From NCBI GenBank assembly GCA_017302135.1, contig JAFLDZ010000016.1, forward strand, positions 1 to 64,000: a stretch of DNA of 64,000 bases. The letters are read 5' to 3'. The notes beneath the pieces were generated by a model. The model worked only from the letters and a program-made list of their open reading frames with translations. It was not told the DNA's origin and ran no database searches. Source of the DNA: Lysobacterales bacterium (GTDB taxonomy: Bacteria; Pseudomonadota; Gammaproteobacteria; Xanthomonadales; Xanthomonadaceae). Positions 34,745-43,226 of this stretch are shown here, piece after piece. The position numbers and the translations under genes are program-made. Positions within the stretch are counted from its first letter, which is position 1, and every line of letters begins with the position of its first letter.

Positions 34745-35520
34745 TGGCGGCGAAGCGCGGCAAATCGCAGGCAAGGCGCAACAGCGGCGGCAACAGCAGC
34801 GGCATGCCCGGTTGGGCGTGGCTGGTGATCGGTCTGGCGCTGGGTGTGGGCGTATTCCTGCTGGCGCCGAAATTCTTCGGCACCGGCGAAGGCTTTTTCC
34901 GCGCCACGCCGGACACCGGCGCGCAGCCGCCGGCGCTGGACGGCACCAGCGACGGCGAACCGATCGTCGGCGACAGCGACACCCCGGCGACTACCGCAGA
35001 ACCCGCGCCCAAGACGCAGGACTACGATTTCTACACGCTGCTGTCGGGCGAAGAGACCGCGCTCAGCGATGCCGAGCTGGCCGCGCGTGCGCGGGCCGAG
35101 GAAGCCGCGCGTCAGACCGCCGAAACGCCGACGCCGCCTGCGAATCCGGATGCCGCCGACACCGTGCCGCCGGCGATCGACACCCCCAAGCCGCCCGCAC
35201 CGACGCCCGCGAACACGACGGCCGCCGCAAACGATCCCGTCCAGCCGCCGGCACCGAAGCCCACCACCGATGCTGCAGCCGGCGACGACGCCCGCTATCT
35301 GCTGCAGGCCGGTGCTTTCGCCGCATCCGGCGACGCCGAAGCGCTGAAGGCGAAGATCGCCTTCCTCGGCCTGAGCGCGCGCGTGGAATCGGCGCAGATC
35401 AAGGACAAGACCGTCTACCGCGTGCGCATGGGGCCCTACGGCACCGCCACCGAACTGGCCGAAGCCAAACGAAAACTCTCCGGCGGCGGCCTGCCGGCGA
35501 TGGCGATCAAGGCGAAATAA
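34744..35520 (+). CDS. SPOR domain cell-division protein (FtsN-like)
   Basis: 258 residues: a basic cytosolic N-terminus (KRGKSQARRNS), one transmembrane helix (WAWLVIGLALGVGVFLLA), a Pro/Ala/Thr-rich periplasmic linker (about 55-185) and a C-terminal SPOR domain (YLLQAGAFAASGDAEALKAK to about 258). SPOR domains bind denuded glycan strands at the septum. The argS-SPOR pairing is common in gammaproteobacteria, where it encodes the FtsN-type protein. Confidence 0.92.
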   Translation: MAAKRGKSQARRNSGGNSSGMPGWAWLVIGLALGVGVFLLAPKFFGTGEGFFRATPDTGAQPPALDGTSDGEPIVGDSDTPATTAEPAPKTQDYDFYTLLSGEETALSDAELAARARAEEAARQTAETPTPPANPDAADTVPPAIDTPKPPAPTPANTTAAANDPVQPPAPKPTTDAAAGDDARYLLQAGAFAASGDAEALKAKIAFLGLSARVESAQIKDKTVYRVRMGPYGTATELAEAKRKLSGGGLPAMAIKAK

Positions 35521-35547
35521 TCCCGCTCCTACTGCAGAGAATTCCCA

Positions 35548-36468
35548 ATGCCGCTTCGACGCCGGATCCTCGTTCCGCTGCTTTCGGTTCAATTGCTGGG
35601 CATGCTCACGATCGTGTCCGCCCTCGCACAGGACCACGACGCGAAGCGCATCGGCGAACACCGCGCCGTCAACACCGTACCGGTCGAACTGCAGCCTGCG
35701 GTGACGCGCGCCGAATTCCTCGGCCGCCAGATGTATCTGCACGACCGTGCGGCATGGCTCGCGACCGACGCGATGCTGGCCGAAAAACGCATGCGCCCAC
35801 TGAAGAAGCGCCTCGGCGGCTGGGTCACCGAGCCATCGGCGCTGGGTGTGCGGGTCATATTCTTCAGCAACGACGACACCCCGCAGCGACTGTACGAAAT
35901 CGATGTCGACGAGCGGGAACGCCTCTCCGATCCGGTACTGGAATCGCCCGAACCGCTGACCGCCGACCACATCGCACAGCTGCGGGCCCGCACGCAGGCG
36001 CAGCAGCAGTCGTACATGGCCTGCGCACAGCAATACAACACGGTGGTCCTGCCCAGTGCCGACGGCATACACGTGTACATGATGCCCGGCTTCGTCAAGA
36101 ACGATGTATACCCGCTCGGCGGCTATCACCTGTACCGGTTCGACAGCAGCGGCAGGGATATCCTGTCGTCGCGAAAATTCACCAATGGCTGTCTCGATCT
36201 CGACGAATCCGCCGCCGCATCGAAGAAGAGCGACGACGGTTTCGAGCCGATCGGCATGATGTTTTCCCACCTGCTCGACCCGCAGCCGACGGAAGTGCAT
36301 GTCTTCATCAGCCTGTACGCGAAGCGCCCGTTCGCGATCACCACCGTCGACAACGACACGCTGTGGACGATCGAACGCGGCCGGGTGAGCGTGATCGATT
36401 CGATGGCATCGCTGAAGGCTGCCGGCGGCACGTCCGACGCGTCGACATTGCCGACCGACGCACCGTGA
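35548..36468 (+). CDS. Secreted hypothetical protein
   Basis: 306 residues with a signal peptide ending SALAQ|DH. The mature protein contains a mixed strand-rich domain (VRVIFFSNDDTPQRLYEIDV, YNTVVLPSADGIHVYMMPGF, GGYHLYRFDSSG, TEVHVFISLYAKRPFAITTV). No catalytic motif or known family is recognised. It has two cysteines in the mature part. It stands alone between the SPOR gene and a methyltransferase-like membrane gene. Confidence 0.75.
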   Translation: MPLRRRILVPLLSVQLLGMLTIVSALAQDHDAKRIGEHRAVNTVPVELQPAVTRAEFLGRQMYLHDRAAWLATDAMLAEKRMRPLKKRLGGWVTEPSALGVRVIFFSNDDTPQRLYEIDVDERERLSDPVLESPEPLTADHIAQLRARTQAQQQSYMACAQQYNTVVLPSADGIHVYMMPGFVKNDVYPLGGYHLYRFDSSGRDILSSRKFTNGCLDLDESAAASKKSDDGFEPIGMMFSHLLDPQPTEVHVFISLYAKRPFAITTVDNDTLWTIERGRVSVIDSMASLKAAGGTSDASTLPTDAP

Positions 36469-36511
36469 ACCGGCTGCGGTCGACCGGATCGCCAGCCCGG
36501 GTACTGTTGCC

Positions 36512-37081
36512 GTGACCCTCGCCCACATCTTCGCTGCGCTGTGCATCGTCTGGCCGCTGAGCGAGTTCTGGATCGGTGCGCGTCACCGCTCGGGCAAGCG
36601 CAACGAGGTTCGCGACCAGGGCACGCTGCGGCTTCTGCTGCTCACCATCTGGTTCTGCATCGCGCTTGCCGTGTGGCTGGTGTATTGCCATCCATGGACG
36701 ATGCCCGCCGCATGGCAGCGACCGCTGCTGATCGCGGGCTGCGTGCTGATGGCAACCGGCATGCCGCTGCGCTGGTGGTCGGTGCGCACGCTGGCGCACT
36801 TCTTCACCATCGTTGTGTCCATCCGCGAAGGCCATCGCATCATCCGCAGCGGGCCGTATCGCCTGCTGCGGCATCCGTCGTACACCGGCGCGCTGATGAC
36901 GTTCTGGGGCTTCGGCCTCGCGCTGGGGCACTGGTCGTCGCTGCTGGTGGTGATCGTGCCGATCACTGCCGCATTCCTGTGGAGGATCCGGATCGAGGAA
37001 CGCGTGCTGGCCGATGCTTTTCCCGCCGACTATCCCGCGTATGCGCGCGAGACGAAACGGCTGATTCCCCATGTCTGGTGA
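36512..37081 (+). CDS. Isoprenylcysteine carboxyl methyltransferase (ICMT/PEMT) family membrane protein
   Basis: 189 residues from a GTG. Four to five transmembrane helices precede the SAM-binding signature RSGPYRLLRHPSYTGALMTF and the C-terminal RIRIEERVLADAFPADYPAY. Bacterial members methylate small lipid-soluble substrates such as phospholipids or isoprenoids. No signature of a defined substrate is present. Confidence 0.9.
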   Translation: MTLAHIFAALCIVWPLSEFWIGARHRSGKRNEVRDQGTLRLLLLTIWFCIALAVWLVYCHPWTMPAAWQRPLLIAGCVLMATGMPLRWWSVRTLAHFFTIVVSIREGHRIIRSGPYRLLRHPSYTGALMTFWGFGLALGHWSSLLVVIVPITAAFLWRIRIEERVLADAFPADYPAYARETKRLIPHVW

Positions 37082-37121
37082 AGTGCAGCCCGGCGGACAA
37101 CCGAATCCTGCGGAGACGACG

Positions 37122-37562
37122 ATGACAATGGCACCGACTTCCCACTGGCTGTTCTGGGCCGCACTGTCGGCGGTGTTCGCGGCGATGACCGCCGTGTTCG
37201 CGAAAGCGGGGCTGCAGAACATCGACTCCGACTACGCCACCCTGTTGCGCACCGGCTTCGTGTTCGTGCTGTTGGCGTGTTTCGTGTTCGCGCTCGGCAA
37301 ATGGCGGGATCCCGCGACCGTGGCGCCCGCGACCTGGGGCTGGCTGCTGGCCTCGGCGCTGGCGACCGGCGCGTCGTGGATCTGCTATTTCCGCGCGATG
37401 AAACTGGGCGATGCTTCGCGGGTCGCCGCCGTCGACAAACTCAGTCTGGTGCTGGTTGCGGTCTTCGCGTTCTTCGTCCTGCACGAGCGCCTCGACACGC
37501 GCGGCTGGCTCGGGGTTTTGCTGGTCGCCGGCGGCGTGCTGCTGCTGACGCTCAAACGCTGA
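37122..37562 (+). CDS. EamA family transporter, single-domain
   Basis: 146 residues with GGAG before the ATG at 37122. It has four to five transmembrane helices and a single EamA unit (FWAALSAVFAAMTAVFAKAG at the start, WLGVLLVAGGVLLLTLKR at the end), so it probably works as a dimer. Substrates of such half-size drug/metabolite transporters are unknown. It is followed 19 bp later by an SDR gene. Confidence 0.88.
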   Translation: MTMAPTSHWLFWAALSAVFAAMTAVFAKAGLQNIDSDYATLLRTGFVFVLLACFVFALGKWRDPATVAPATWGWLLASALATGASWICYFRAMKLGDASRVAAVDKLSLVLVAVFAFFVLHERLDTRGWLGVLLVAGGVLLLTLKR

Positions 37563-37580
37563 GCCATCTACAATCGCTGC

Positions 37581-38330
37581 ATGAAAACCATCCTCATCAC
37601 CGGCGCCACCTCCGGCTTCGGCCGCGCCGCCGCCAGACGTTTCGTCGACGCCGGCTGGCGCGTGATCGCCACCGGTCGCCGCGCCGGACGTCTCGATACG
37701 CTGGCCGCCGAACTGGGCCGCGACCGCGTGCACACCGCCGCATTCGACATCCGCGACGAAGCCGCGATGCACGGTGCGCTGGATGCGCTGCCGGAAGACT
37801 TCCGCGCGATCGACGTGCTGGTGAACAACGCCGGCCTCGCGCTCGGCACCGCGCCGGCGCAGCGCGCGGATCTGGCGCAGTGGAAGCAGATGATCGATAC
37901 CAACATCACCGCGCTGGTGACAATGACCCACGCACTGTTGCCGGGCTTGATCGAGCGCAGAGGCGCGATCCTCAACATCGGCTCGGTCGCGGGCAGCTAT
38001 CCCTACACCGGCGGCAACGTCTACGGCGGCACCAAGGCCTTCGTGTCGCAGTTCTCGCTCGGCCTGCGAAGCGATCTGCACGGCACCGGCGTGCGCGTGA
38101 CCTCGATCGAACCGGGCATGGCCGAAACCGAGTTCACCCTGGTGCGCACCAGCGGCGACAGCGCCGCGTCGGAAAATCTCTACAAAGGCGCCGACCCGAT
38201 CACCCCCGACGACATCGCCGAAACCCTCTTCTGGGTCGCGAACCTGCCGCCGCACCTCAACGTCAATCGCATCGAAGTGATGCCGGTGCGGCAGTCGTTC
38301 GCCGGGTTTCAGGTGGCACGGGAGGGCTGA
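37581..38330 (+). CDS. Short-chain dehydrogenase (YdfG-like)
   Basis: 249 residues: Rossmann TGATSGFGRAAARRF, NNAGLALGT, catalytic Ser (NIGSVAGSYPY), and Tyr/Lys in YGGTKAF, then PGMAETEF. The spacing and the PGMAETEF loop match the YdfG/3-hydroxy acid dehydrogenase subgroup, which oxidises L-allo-threonine, serine or 3-hydroxypropionate with NADP. Cytosolic. Confidence 0.93.
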   Translation: MKTILITGATSGFGRAAARRFVDAGWRVIATGRRAGRLDTLAAELGRDRVHTAAFDIRDEAAMHGALDALPEDFRAIDVLVNNAGLALGTAPAQRADLAQWKQMIDTNITALVTMTHALLPGLIERRGAILNIGSVAGSYPYTGGNVYGGTKAFVSQFSLGLRSDLHGTGVRVTSIEPGMAETEFTLVRTSGDSAASENLYKGADPITPDDIAETLFWVANLPPHLNVNRIEVMPVRQSFAGFQVAREG

Positions 38331-38334
38331 AGCG

Positions 38335-38823
38335 ATGCAACTGCTGCTGCCCGCACTGATGGCCCTCGCGATCGGCATGATGCTGCCGCTGCAAGGACTG
38401 GTGAACGCGCGCCTGGGCACGCAGATCGGCGGCCCGATCGTGGCCACGTTCGTCTCGTTCCTCATCGGCACGGTGTTGCTCGGCGCTTACCTGCTGCTCA
38501 CGCGCACACCGCTCGCGATCGGCGGCGGCACCAAACTGCCGGCCTGGATCTGGACCGGCGGTCTGTTGGGCGCGCTGTATGTCGCCTGCTTCACGCTGCT
38601 GATGCCGCGCCTCGGCGCCGCAGCGCTGGTGTGCCTCGCGATCCTCGGCCAGGTCACCGCCTCGTTGCTGTTCGATCATTTCGGAGTGTTGCAGGCGCCA
38701 CGCAGGGCCGACCCGGTGCGCATCGCCGGCGCGATCCTCATGATCGTCGGCGTATTGATGGTGGCGGCGCCGTGGCGAACCGCAGTGAAGGCGCCTGCGG
38801 ACGCATCGTCCAAGGGCGGTTGA
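38335..38823 (+). CDS. DMT family transporter (YdcZ/DUF606)
   Basis: 162 residues with five transmembrane segments. The family opening LLLPALMALAIGMMLPLQGL and NARLGTQIGGPIVATF are conserved. It begins 5 bp after the SDR stop and probably shares its transcript. The substrate is unknown. Confidence 0.88.
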   Translation: MQLLLPALMALAIGMMLPLQGLVNARLGTQIGGPIVATFVSFLIGTVLLGAYLLLTRTPLAIGGGTKLPAWIWTGGLLGALYVACFTLLMPRLGAAALVCLAILGQVTASLLFDHFGVLQAPRRADPVRIAGAILMIVGVLMVAAPWRTAVKAPADASSKGG

Positions 38824-38848
38824 GCGCGGCGGCACGCGCCTTGCCCGG

Positions 38849-39358
38849 TCATCGGATTCGGTCGCGCACGCGGGGCTCGATCACGAGCAGATGCCCTCGC
38901 CTGCACGCAGCGACGACGCGATCCACCCAGGCCCGATCCACAAGATAGGTACTGCCGGCGATCTCCTCCGACGTGGGCACCACTTCGGTCTCCAGATCGA
39001 TTCGCGCCTTGGTGCGATACCAGCCGAGCGCGGCATCGTCGATGCGCATGTCCTCGCCGCTGCAGGACGCCGGCCAATCGATCAGCAGGATCGCACGCGC
39101 CTGCGGCCAGTAAACGCGCACCAAAGCGGTGGCGCCTTCCCGTTCGATCGGGCCGATGTACAGCGACTGCGGGTCGCGACTGGCGGCATCATCGACGATC
39201 CGCTGCAGCAGCGCGGCGACGCAACGGAACTGTGGGCTGCGTTCGATCGACATCGAATCCGATACCGGCTCGACCTGCGGGGCGGCGATCGCGATCTTCG
39301 CCCATGCACCGAAAAAAACCGCACAGAAGAACAAGAGGATGCGCGCAAGTCGTTTCAT
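38849..39358 (-). CDS. Secreted hypothetical protein coupled to an acyltransferase
   Basis: 169 residues with a signal peptide (MKRLARILLFFCAVFFGAW...IAIA|AP). Its ATG follows the acyltransferase stop without a gap. The mature part carries PQFRCVAALLQRIVDDAA, LLIDWPASCSGEDMRIDDAA and two cysteines that could pair. No family is recognised; coupling suggests an accessory role to the acyltransferase or to its surface product. Confidence 0.72.
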   Translation of the reverse strand: MKRLARILLFFCAVFFGAWAKIAIAAPQVEPVSDSMSIERSPQFRCVAALLQRIVDDAASRDPQSLYIGPIEREGATALVRVYWPQARAILLIDWPASCSGEDMRIDDAALGWYRTKARIDLETEVVPTSEEIAGSTYLVDRAWVDRVVAACRRGHLLVIEPRVRDRIR

Positions 39359-40489
39359 TCATCGCTCCAGCAGGATGGCGTCGGCATTTTTCGCCGCACG
39401 CGGGGATGCATCTCGCAGCATCAGCCGCTGGCGCAGCCGCAGCCCGGGCCGTTCGACGGCGTAGTACAGCACTGCGCCACCAAGCAGCGAAGCGATACCG
39501 TACACCGCGAAAGCCAGGTAAGTTTCGCCGTCGAGCGCGTCGCCGAAATGCGCCTCCACCAGTCCGTACACCGGCTTGTGGGTCAGATACAGACTGAACG
39601 ACACCGCCGCCAGCCAGCCCGCGCCGGGCAGCGCGCGGCGACCGATCCAGCTCTGCGTCTGCGCACCGGCGAACACCAGCATCACCAGCCCCAGCGACAG
39701 CACCGGCCAGCCGATGCTGTTGCCGAGCAGGCCGCCGCGCTCGCGGAACAGCCAGAAGCTCAGCGCCATCGTCGCCAAGCCTGCCACCAGCACGACATTC
39801 GCGCGTGTCGCCGCACGCGCCCAGCTGTCCGGACGATAGGTCTTCCACACCGCGAGGACCACGCCGGCAAGCAGCCCGTCGAGCCGGTTCCAGGTCGGGT
39901 AGTAGATGTTTTCGACGAACCAGTTGCGGTCGGAGCCCAGCGCGTCGAAATGCAGCCACGCGCCGGTGCGCAGCGCGATGCCGAGCGCGACGATGAACAC
40001 GCAGACCGCGACAAAGACGTGTGCCGACGGTCGCCGCAGCAGCGCCAACGCCAGCAGCGGAAACAGCAGATAGAAATGTTCCTCGACGCACAGCGACCAC
40101 GCGTGCGAAAACGCAGCGCGATGGGTGTAGTCGATCGAGAGATTCATGAAGAAGCCGGCGAACTTCCACCACGGCTCCATGCCCGGCGCCTCGCGGAAAC
40201 CGGGCCAGAGCAGATACAGCGCGAGCACGGCGAAGAACGCCGGCAGAATCCGGAACGCGCGGCGCGTATAGAAATCGCGGAACGAAAAGCGGCCGCCGTT
40301 GGCCAGCGGCTTCAGCACCTGCGCACCGATCAGGAAGCCGCTGAGCACGAAGAACAGATCGACGCCCATCCAGCCGTAGCGCGACAGCCACGACCAGTCT
40401 TCGCCGAGACCGCCGACGAGGAACGAGTGGAAAAGCATCGTCCACACCACCGCGATAGCGCGCAGCAGATCGAGACCGGGCATCCGCAT
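39359..40489 (-). CDS. Acyltransferase-3 family membrane protein (OafA-like)
   Basis: 376 residues from the ATG at 40489 with CGGAG upstream. The family opening GLDLLRAIAVVWTMLFHSF carries the catalytic His, followed by WMGVDLFFVLSGFLIG and FYTRRAFRILPAFF. Ten or so membrane helices follow. Such enzymes acylate surface glycans or other extracytoplasmic sugars. The downstream secreted partner gene is translationally adjacent. Confidence 0.92.
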   Translation of the reverse strand: MRMPGLDLLRAIAVVWTMLFHSFLVGGLGEDWSWLSRYGWMGVDLFFVLSGFLIGAQVLKPLANGGRFSFRDFYTRRAFRILPAFFAVLALYLLWPGFREAPGMEPWWKFAGFFMNLSIDYTHRAAFSHAWSLCVEEHFYLLFPLLALALLRRPSAHVFVAVCVFIVALGIALRTGAWLHFDALGSDRNWFVENIYYPTWNRLDGLLAGVVLAVWKTYRPDSWARAATRANVVLVAGLATMALSFWLFRERGGLLGNSIGWPVLSLGLVMLVFAGAQTQSWIGRRALPGAGWLAAVSFSLYLTHKPVYGLVEAHFGDALDGETYLAFAVYGIASLLGGAVLYYAVERPGLRLRQRLMLRDASPRAAKNADAILLER

Positions 40490-40610
40490 CCAAAACTCCG
40501 AACAAGGCGCGATACCGGTCCTGCAATCGGAATGACGAGGCGCGTCGCGAAGCGGAATTCTAGTGCGTGTCGACGCGCCCGGGAGCGGTCCGGACACGAT
40601 GTGACATGCG

Positions 40611-40715
40611 TTACGAGAGCAGCTCGTCGCGCAGGCAGGTGTAAACGGTCAATCCGCTTCCCAGCGCTTCGTTCAAGCGTTCCGCTTCACCTTTTCTCAG
40701 ATCCACCGCGCCGAC
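40611..40715 (-). pseudogene. Decayed copy of the speA 3' end
   Basis: On the minus strand this encodes GAVDLRKGEAERLNEAL then GSGLTVYTCLRDELLS and a stop. It aligns with the last 33 residues of SpeA (GAVDLSKGEAARLNEAL, ENGLTAYTYLSDEPLA). DNA similarity is high through the block and stops sharply at its left and right. It has no start or upstream homologous reading frame. It is a duplicated gene end separated from speA by the Cys-rich gene. Confidence 0.85.
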
Positions 40716-40804
40716 GTCGGTCGTTGCGCCGCGTGTACGGTCTGCCTGAAAACGCGCGGCGGAACGCACGCATGATGCGTTGTGTCGCATCGCGCATATC
40801 GCGA

Positions 40805-40828
40805 ACACCGCCCTTTTGCGGGCGGTGT
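40805..40828 (-). terminator. Hairpin terminator after the Cys-rich gene
   Basis: ACACCGCCC/GGGCGGTGT arms with a 6-base loop lie 25 bases past the Cys-rich gene's stop. Only two T residues follow, so strength is uncertain. Confidence 0.6.
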
Positions 40829-40852
40829 CCGCTGTCGATGGAGACAGCTCCC

Positions 40853-41056
40853 TCAGCAGGCGCAATCGCCGCGACAGGCCACGTATTGACTCAAACACGT
40901 CGAGGCCGGCTGCCCTGAGGCGAGACACTGGTTGTATATGTTCTTGCACTTGCTATGGCACGCGTTGCAGCTACCGGTCGCCATCGAGTTCAACGACACG
41001 CCGGACCCGAAAACGAAGACCGCCGCTACTGCCCAATTCCGCCACTTCGATTTCAT
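40853..41056 (-). CDS. Small secreted Cys-rich protein with mirror-symmetric cysteines
   Basis: 67 residues with a strong ribosome site (GGAGGATGGAGAT). A signal peptide (about 1-28) leads to a 39-residue mature part with 8 Cys: CxxC-x3-C-x6-C-x9-C-x6-C-x3-C-x-C. From the third to the seventh Cys the spacing is palindromic and centres on the x9 loop, as in a disulfide-linked helical hairpin. The mature part is SCNACHSKCKNIYNQC and onward to RGDCAC. It lies downstream of speA. No family is recognised; a toxin, inhibitor or metal-binding peptide is possible. Confidence 0.8.
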   Translation of the reverse strand: MKSKWRNWAVAAVFVFGSGVSLNSMATGSCNACHSKCKNIYNQCLASGQPASTCLSQYVACRGDCAC

Positions 41057-41241
41057 ATCTCCATCCTCCAGTTTGATGTCGGGAATGATCCGTTCCGTGA
41101 ATACCGGGACCTCCTGCCCATGTACGGCCGCAACGCATAAGCGCGTCTATCCGCGATCACAGAACACTCAAGACCATAGATCGATTCGGCGCATGGGAAT
41201 GCATGCTCGATCACATTTTCCGGCGCAGTCCGCCGCAACGG

Positions 41242-43131
41242 TCAGGCCAACGGTTCGTCGCTCAGATAGGTGTACGCGGTCAGTCCGTTTTCCAGCGCTT
41301 CGTTCAAGCGCGCCGCTTCGCCCTTGCTCAGGTCCACCGCGCCGACCTTGGCGCGATAGATGCGGCGCAGGTCGTCGAGCTTGTAGCCGACGTAATCCAG
41401 CATCACGTCGGTGGTGTCGCCCTTGCGCTGCTGCATCACCTTGAAGCCGTCGTCGCCGACGCGCACTTCGATCGCGTCGGTGTCGCCGAACAGATTGTGG
41501 ATGTCGCCGAGGATTTCCTGATATGCCCCCAGCATGAAGAATCCGATCCGGTAGCGTTCGCCCGGGCGCAGGCCGTGCAGCGGCAGCGAGGTGTGCAGGT
41601 CCTCGTTTTCGACGTAGGTGTCGATCTTGCCGTCGGAGTCGCAGGTCAGATCGGCGATCACGCCGCGGCGGTCGGGCCGTTCGTCGAGACGTTCGATCGG
41701 CACGATCGGGAATACCTGATCGATCGCCCACACGTCGGGCATCGATTCGAACAGGCTGAAGTTGACGAAATATTTGTCGACCAGACGCTCGTTGAGTTCG
41801 TCGAGCAGATCGCGATGGCTTTTTTCGTCGTAGGTCAGACGCGCGCGCACCGCATGCGCGATCGCGTAGAACAGATCGTCCAGGCGCGCGCGGGCGACCA
41901 GATCGATCTGGCCCAGGGCGTACAGCGATAGGCCTTCGCTGTGGTGATGCTGCGCTTCGTGGAACAGCTCCACCGCCGGACGCGTGTCGATGTCGGCATA
42001 GATTTCGCGCAGATGGCGGATGGCTGCGGCTTCGTCGTCGTGCGCGGGCGGCACGCGGCCTTCCGGCGAGCGTTCCACTTCGGAGACGTTGGTGACAAGC
42101 ATCGCGTGATGCGCGGTCATCGCGCGGCCGCATTCGGTGACGATGCGCGGCGGAGTGATCGCGTTTGCCTCGCAGGCTTCGGCCAGCGGCTGCACGATGC
42201 TGGACGCGTACTGGTGGATGCCGTAGTTGATCGAACAATAGCTGCGCGAACGCGTGCCTTCGTAATCCACGCCCAACCCGCCGCCGACATCGACGTGGGT
42301 CACGGTCGCGCCCAGCTTCGAGAGCTCGACGAAATAACGCGTGGCTTCGCGCATGCCGTTGGCGATATCGCGGACGTTGCTGATCTGCGAACCCATGTGG
42401 AAATGCAGCAGGCCGAGGCAATCGCCCATGCCCGCATCGCGCAAGGTTTTCCACAGATCCAGCACCTGGCGCGGCGACAGCCCGAACTTGGCCTTGTCGC
42501 CGCCGCTGTTCTGCCATTTGCCCGCGCCCAGCGACGCCAGGCGCATGCGCACGCCGAGGCCCGGCTTCACCCCCAGCGCTTTCGCTTCTTCCATCACCAG
42601 CGGCAGCTCGGACGGTTTTTCCACCACGATGAAGGTCTGCATGCCGAGCTTGCGACCGATCAGCGCGAGACGGATGTATTCGCGATCCTTGTAGCCGTTG
42701 CAGACGATCAGCCCGCCGGGGCGCGACAGCGCCAGCACGGCCATGAGTTCGGGCTTGCTGCCGGCTTCCAGACCGAAGCCTTCGCCCGCGTGCGACGCCA
42801 GCGTGCCGGCGACGGCTGCGTGCTGATTGACCTTGATCGGATACACGGCGGTGTAGCCGCCGGCGTAATCCCATTCCTGCTGGGCCTGCGCGAACGCCGC
42901 CTGCAGCTTGCCGAGGCGGTCGCCGAGGATCTGCGGGAAGCGCACCAGCAGCGGCAATTTCGCACCGCTGGCCTGCGCCGCATCCACGATCGCCGGCAGC
43001 GCCGCACCCGGACCCTGCGCACCGCCGGGATGGACCACGATGCGGCCCTGCGCATCGACATCGAAATACCCTTCGGCCCAGTGCGGAATCGAATAGGTCT
43101 TGCGGGCAAGGTCGATGGACCAGGCGGTCAT
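41242..43131 (-). CDS. speA: Biosynthetic arginine decarboxylase
   Basis: 629 residues from the ATG at 43131 (GGAAG upstream). Features are the PLP-lysine region YTAVYPIKVNQ near residue 100, LLHFHMGSQISN, HVDVGGGLGVDY and the C-terminal domain ending LNEALENGLTAYTYLSDEPLA. It makes agmatine from arginine, the first step of putrescine and spermidine synthesis; speE lies on the other strand 2 kb away. A longer open frame upstream belongs to the antisense of the M48 gene and is not used. Confidence 0.97.
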   Translation of the reverse strand: MTAWSIDLARKTYSIPHWAEGYFDVDAQGRIVVHPGGAQGPGAALPAIVDAAQASGAKLPLLVRFPQILGDRLGKLQAAFAQAQQEWDYAGGYTAVYPIKVNQHAAVAGTLASHAGEGFGLEAGSKPELMAVLALSRPGGLIVCNGYKDREYIRLALIGRKLGMQTFIVVEKPSELPLVMEEAKALGVKPGLGVRMRLASLGAGKWQNSGGDKAKFGLSPRQVLDLWKTLRDAGMGDCLGLLHFHMGSQISNVRDIANGMREATRYFVELSKLGATVTHVDVGGGLGVDYEGTRSRSYCSINYGIHQYASSIVQPLAEACEANAITPPRIVTECGRAMTAHHAMLVTNVSEVERSPEGRVPPAHDDEAAAIRHLREIYADIDTRPAVELFHEAQHHHSEGLSLYALGQIDLVARARLDDLFYAIAHAVRARLTYDEKSHRDLLDELNERLVDKYFVNFSLFESMPDVWAIDQVFPIVPIERLDERPDRRGVIADLTCDSDGKIDTYVENEDLHTSLPLHGLRPGERYRIGFFMLGAYQEILGDIHNLFGDTDAIEVRVGDDGFKVMQQRKGDTTDVMLDYVGYKLDDLRRIYRAKVGAVDLSKGEAARLNEALENGLTAYTYLSDEPLA

Positions 43132-43226
43132 GGGCGTGCTTCCGGTGGTGCCGTGGGGACGCGCATTGTAGGGCGGGCTCAAGCCCGCCGCTCGGCTGCC
43201 ATCGCCGCTCGGCTTCGCAGCTTCGT

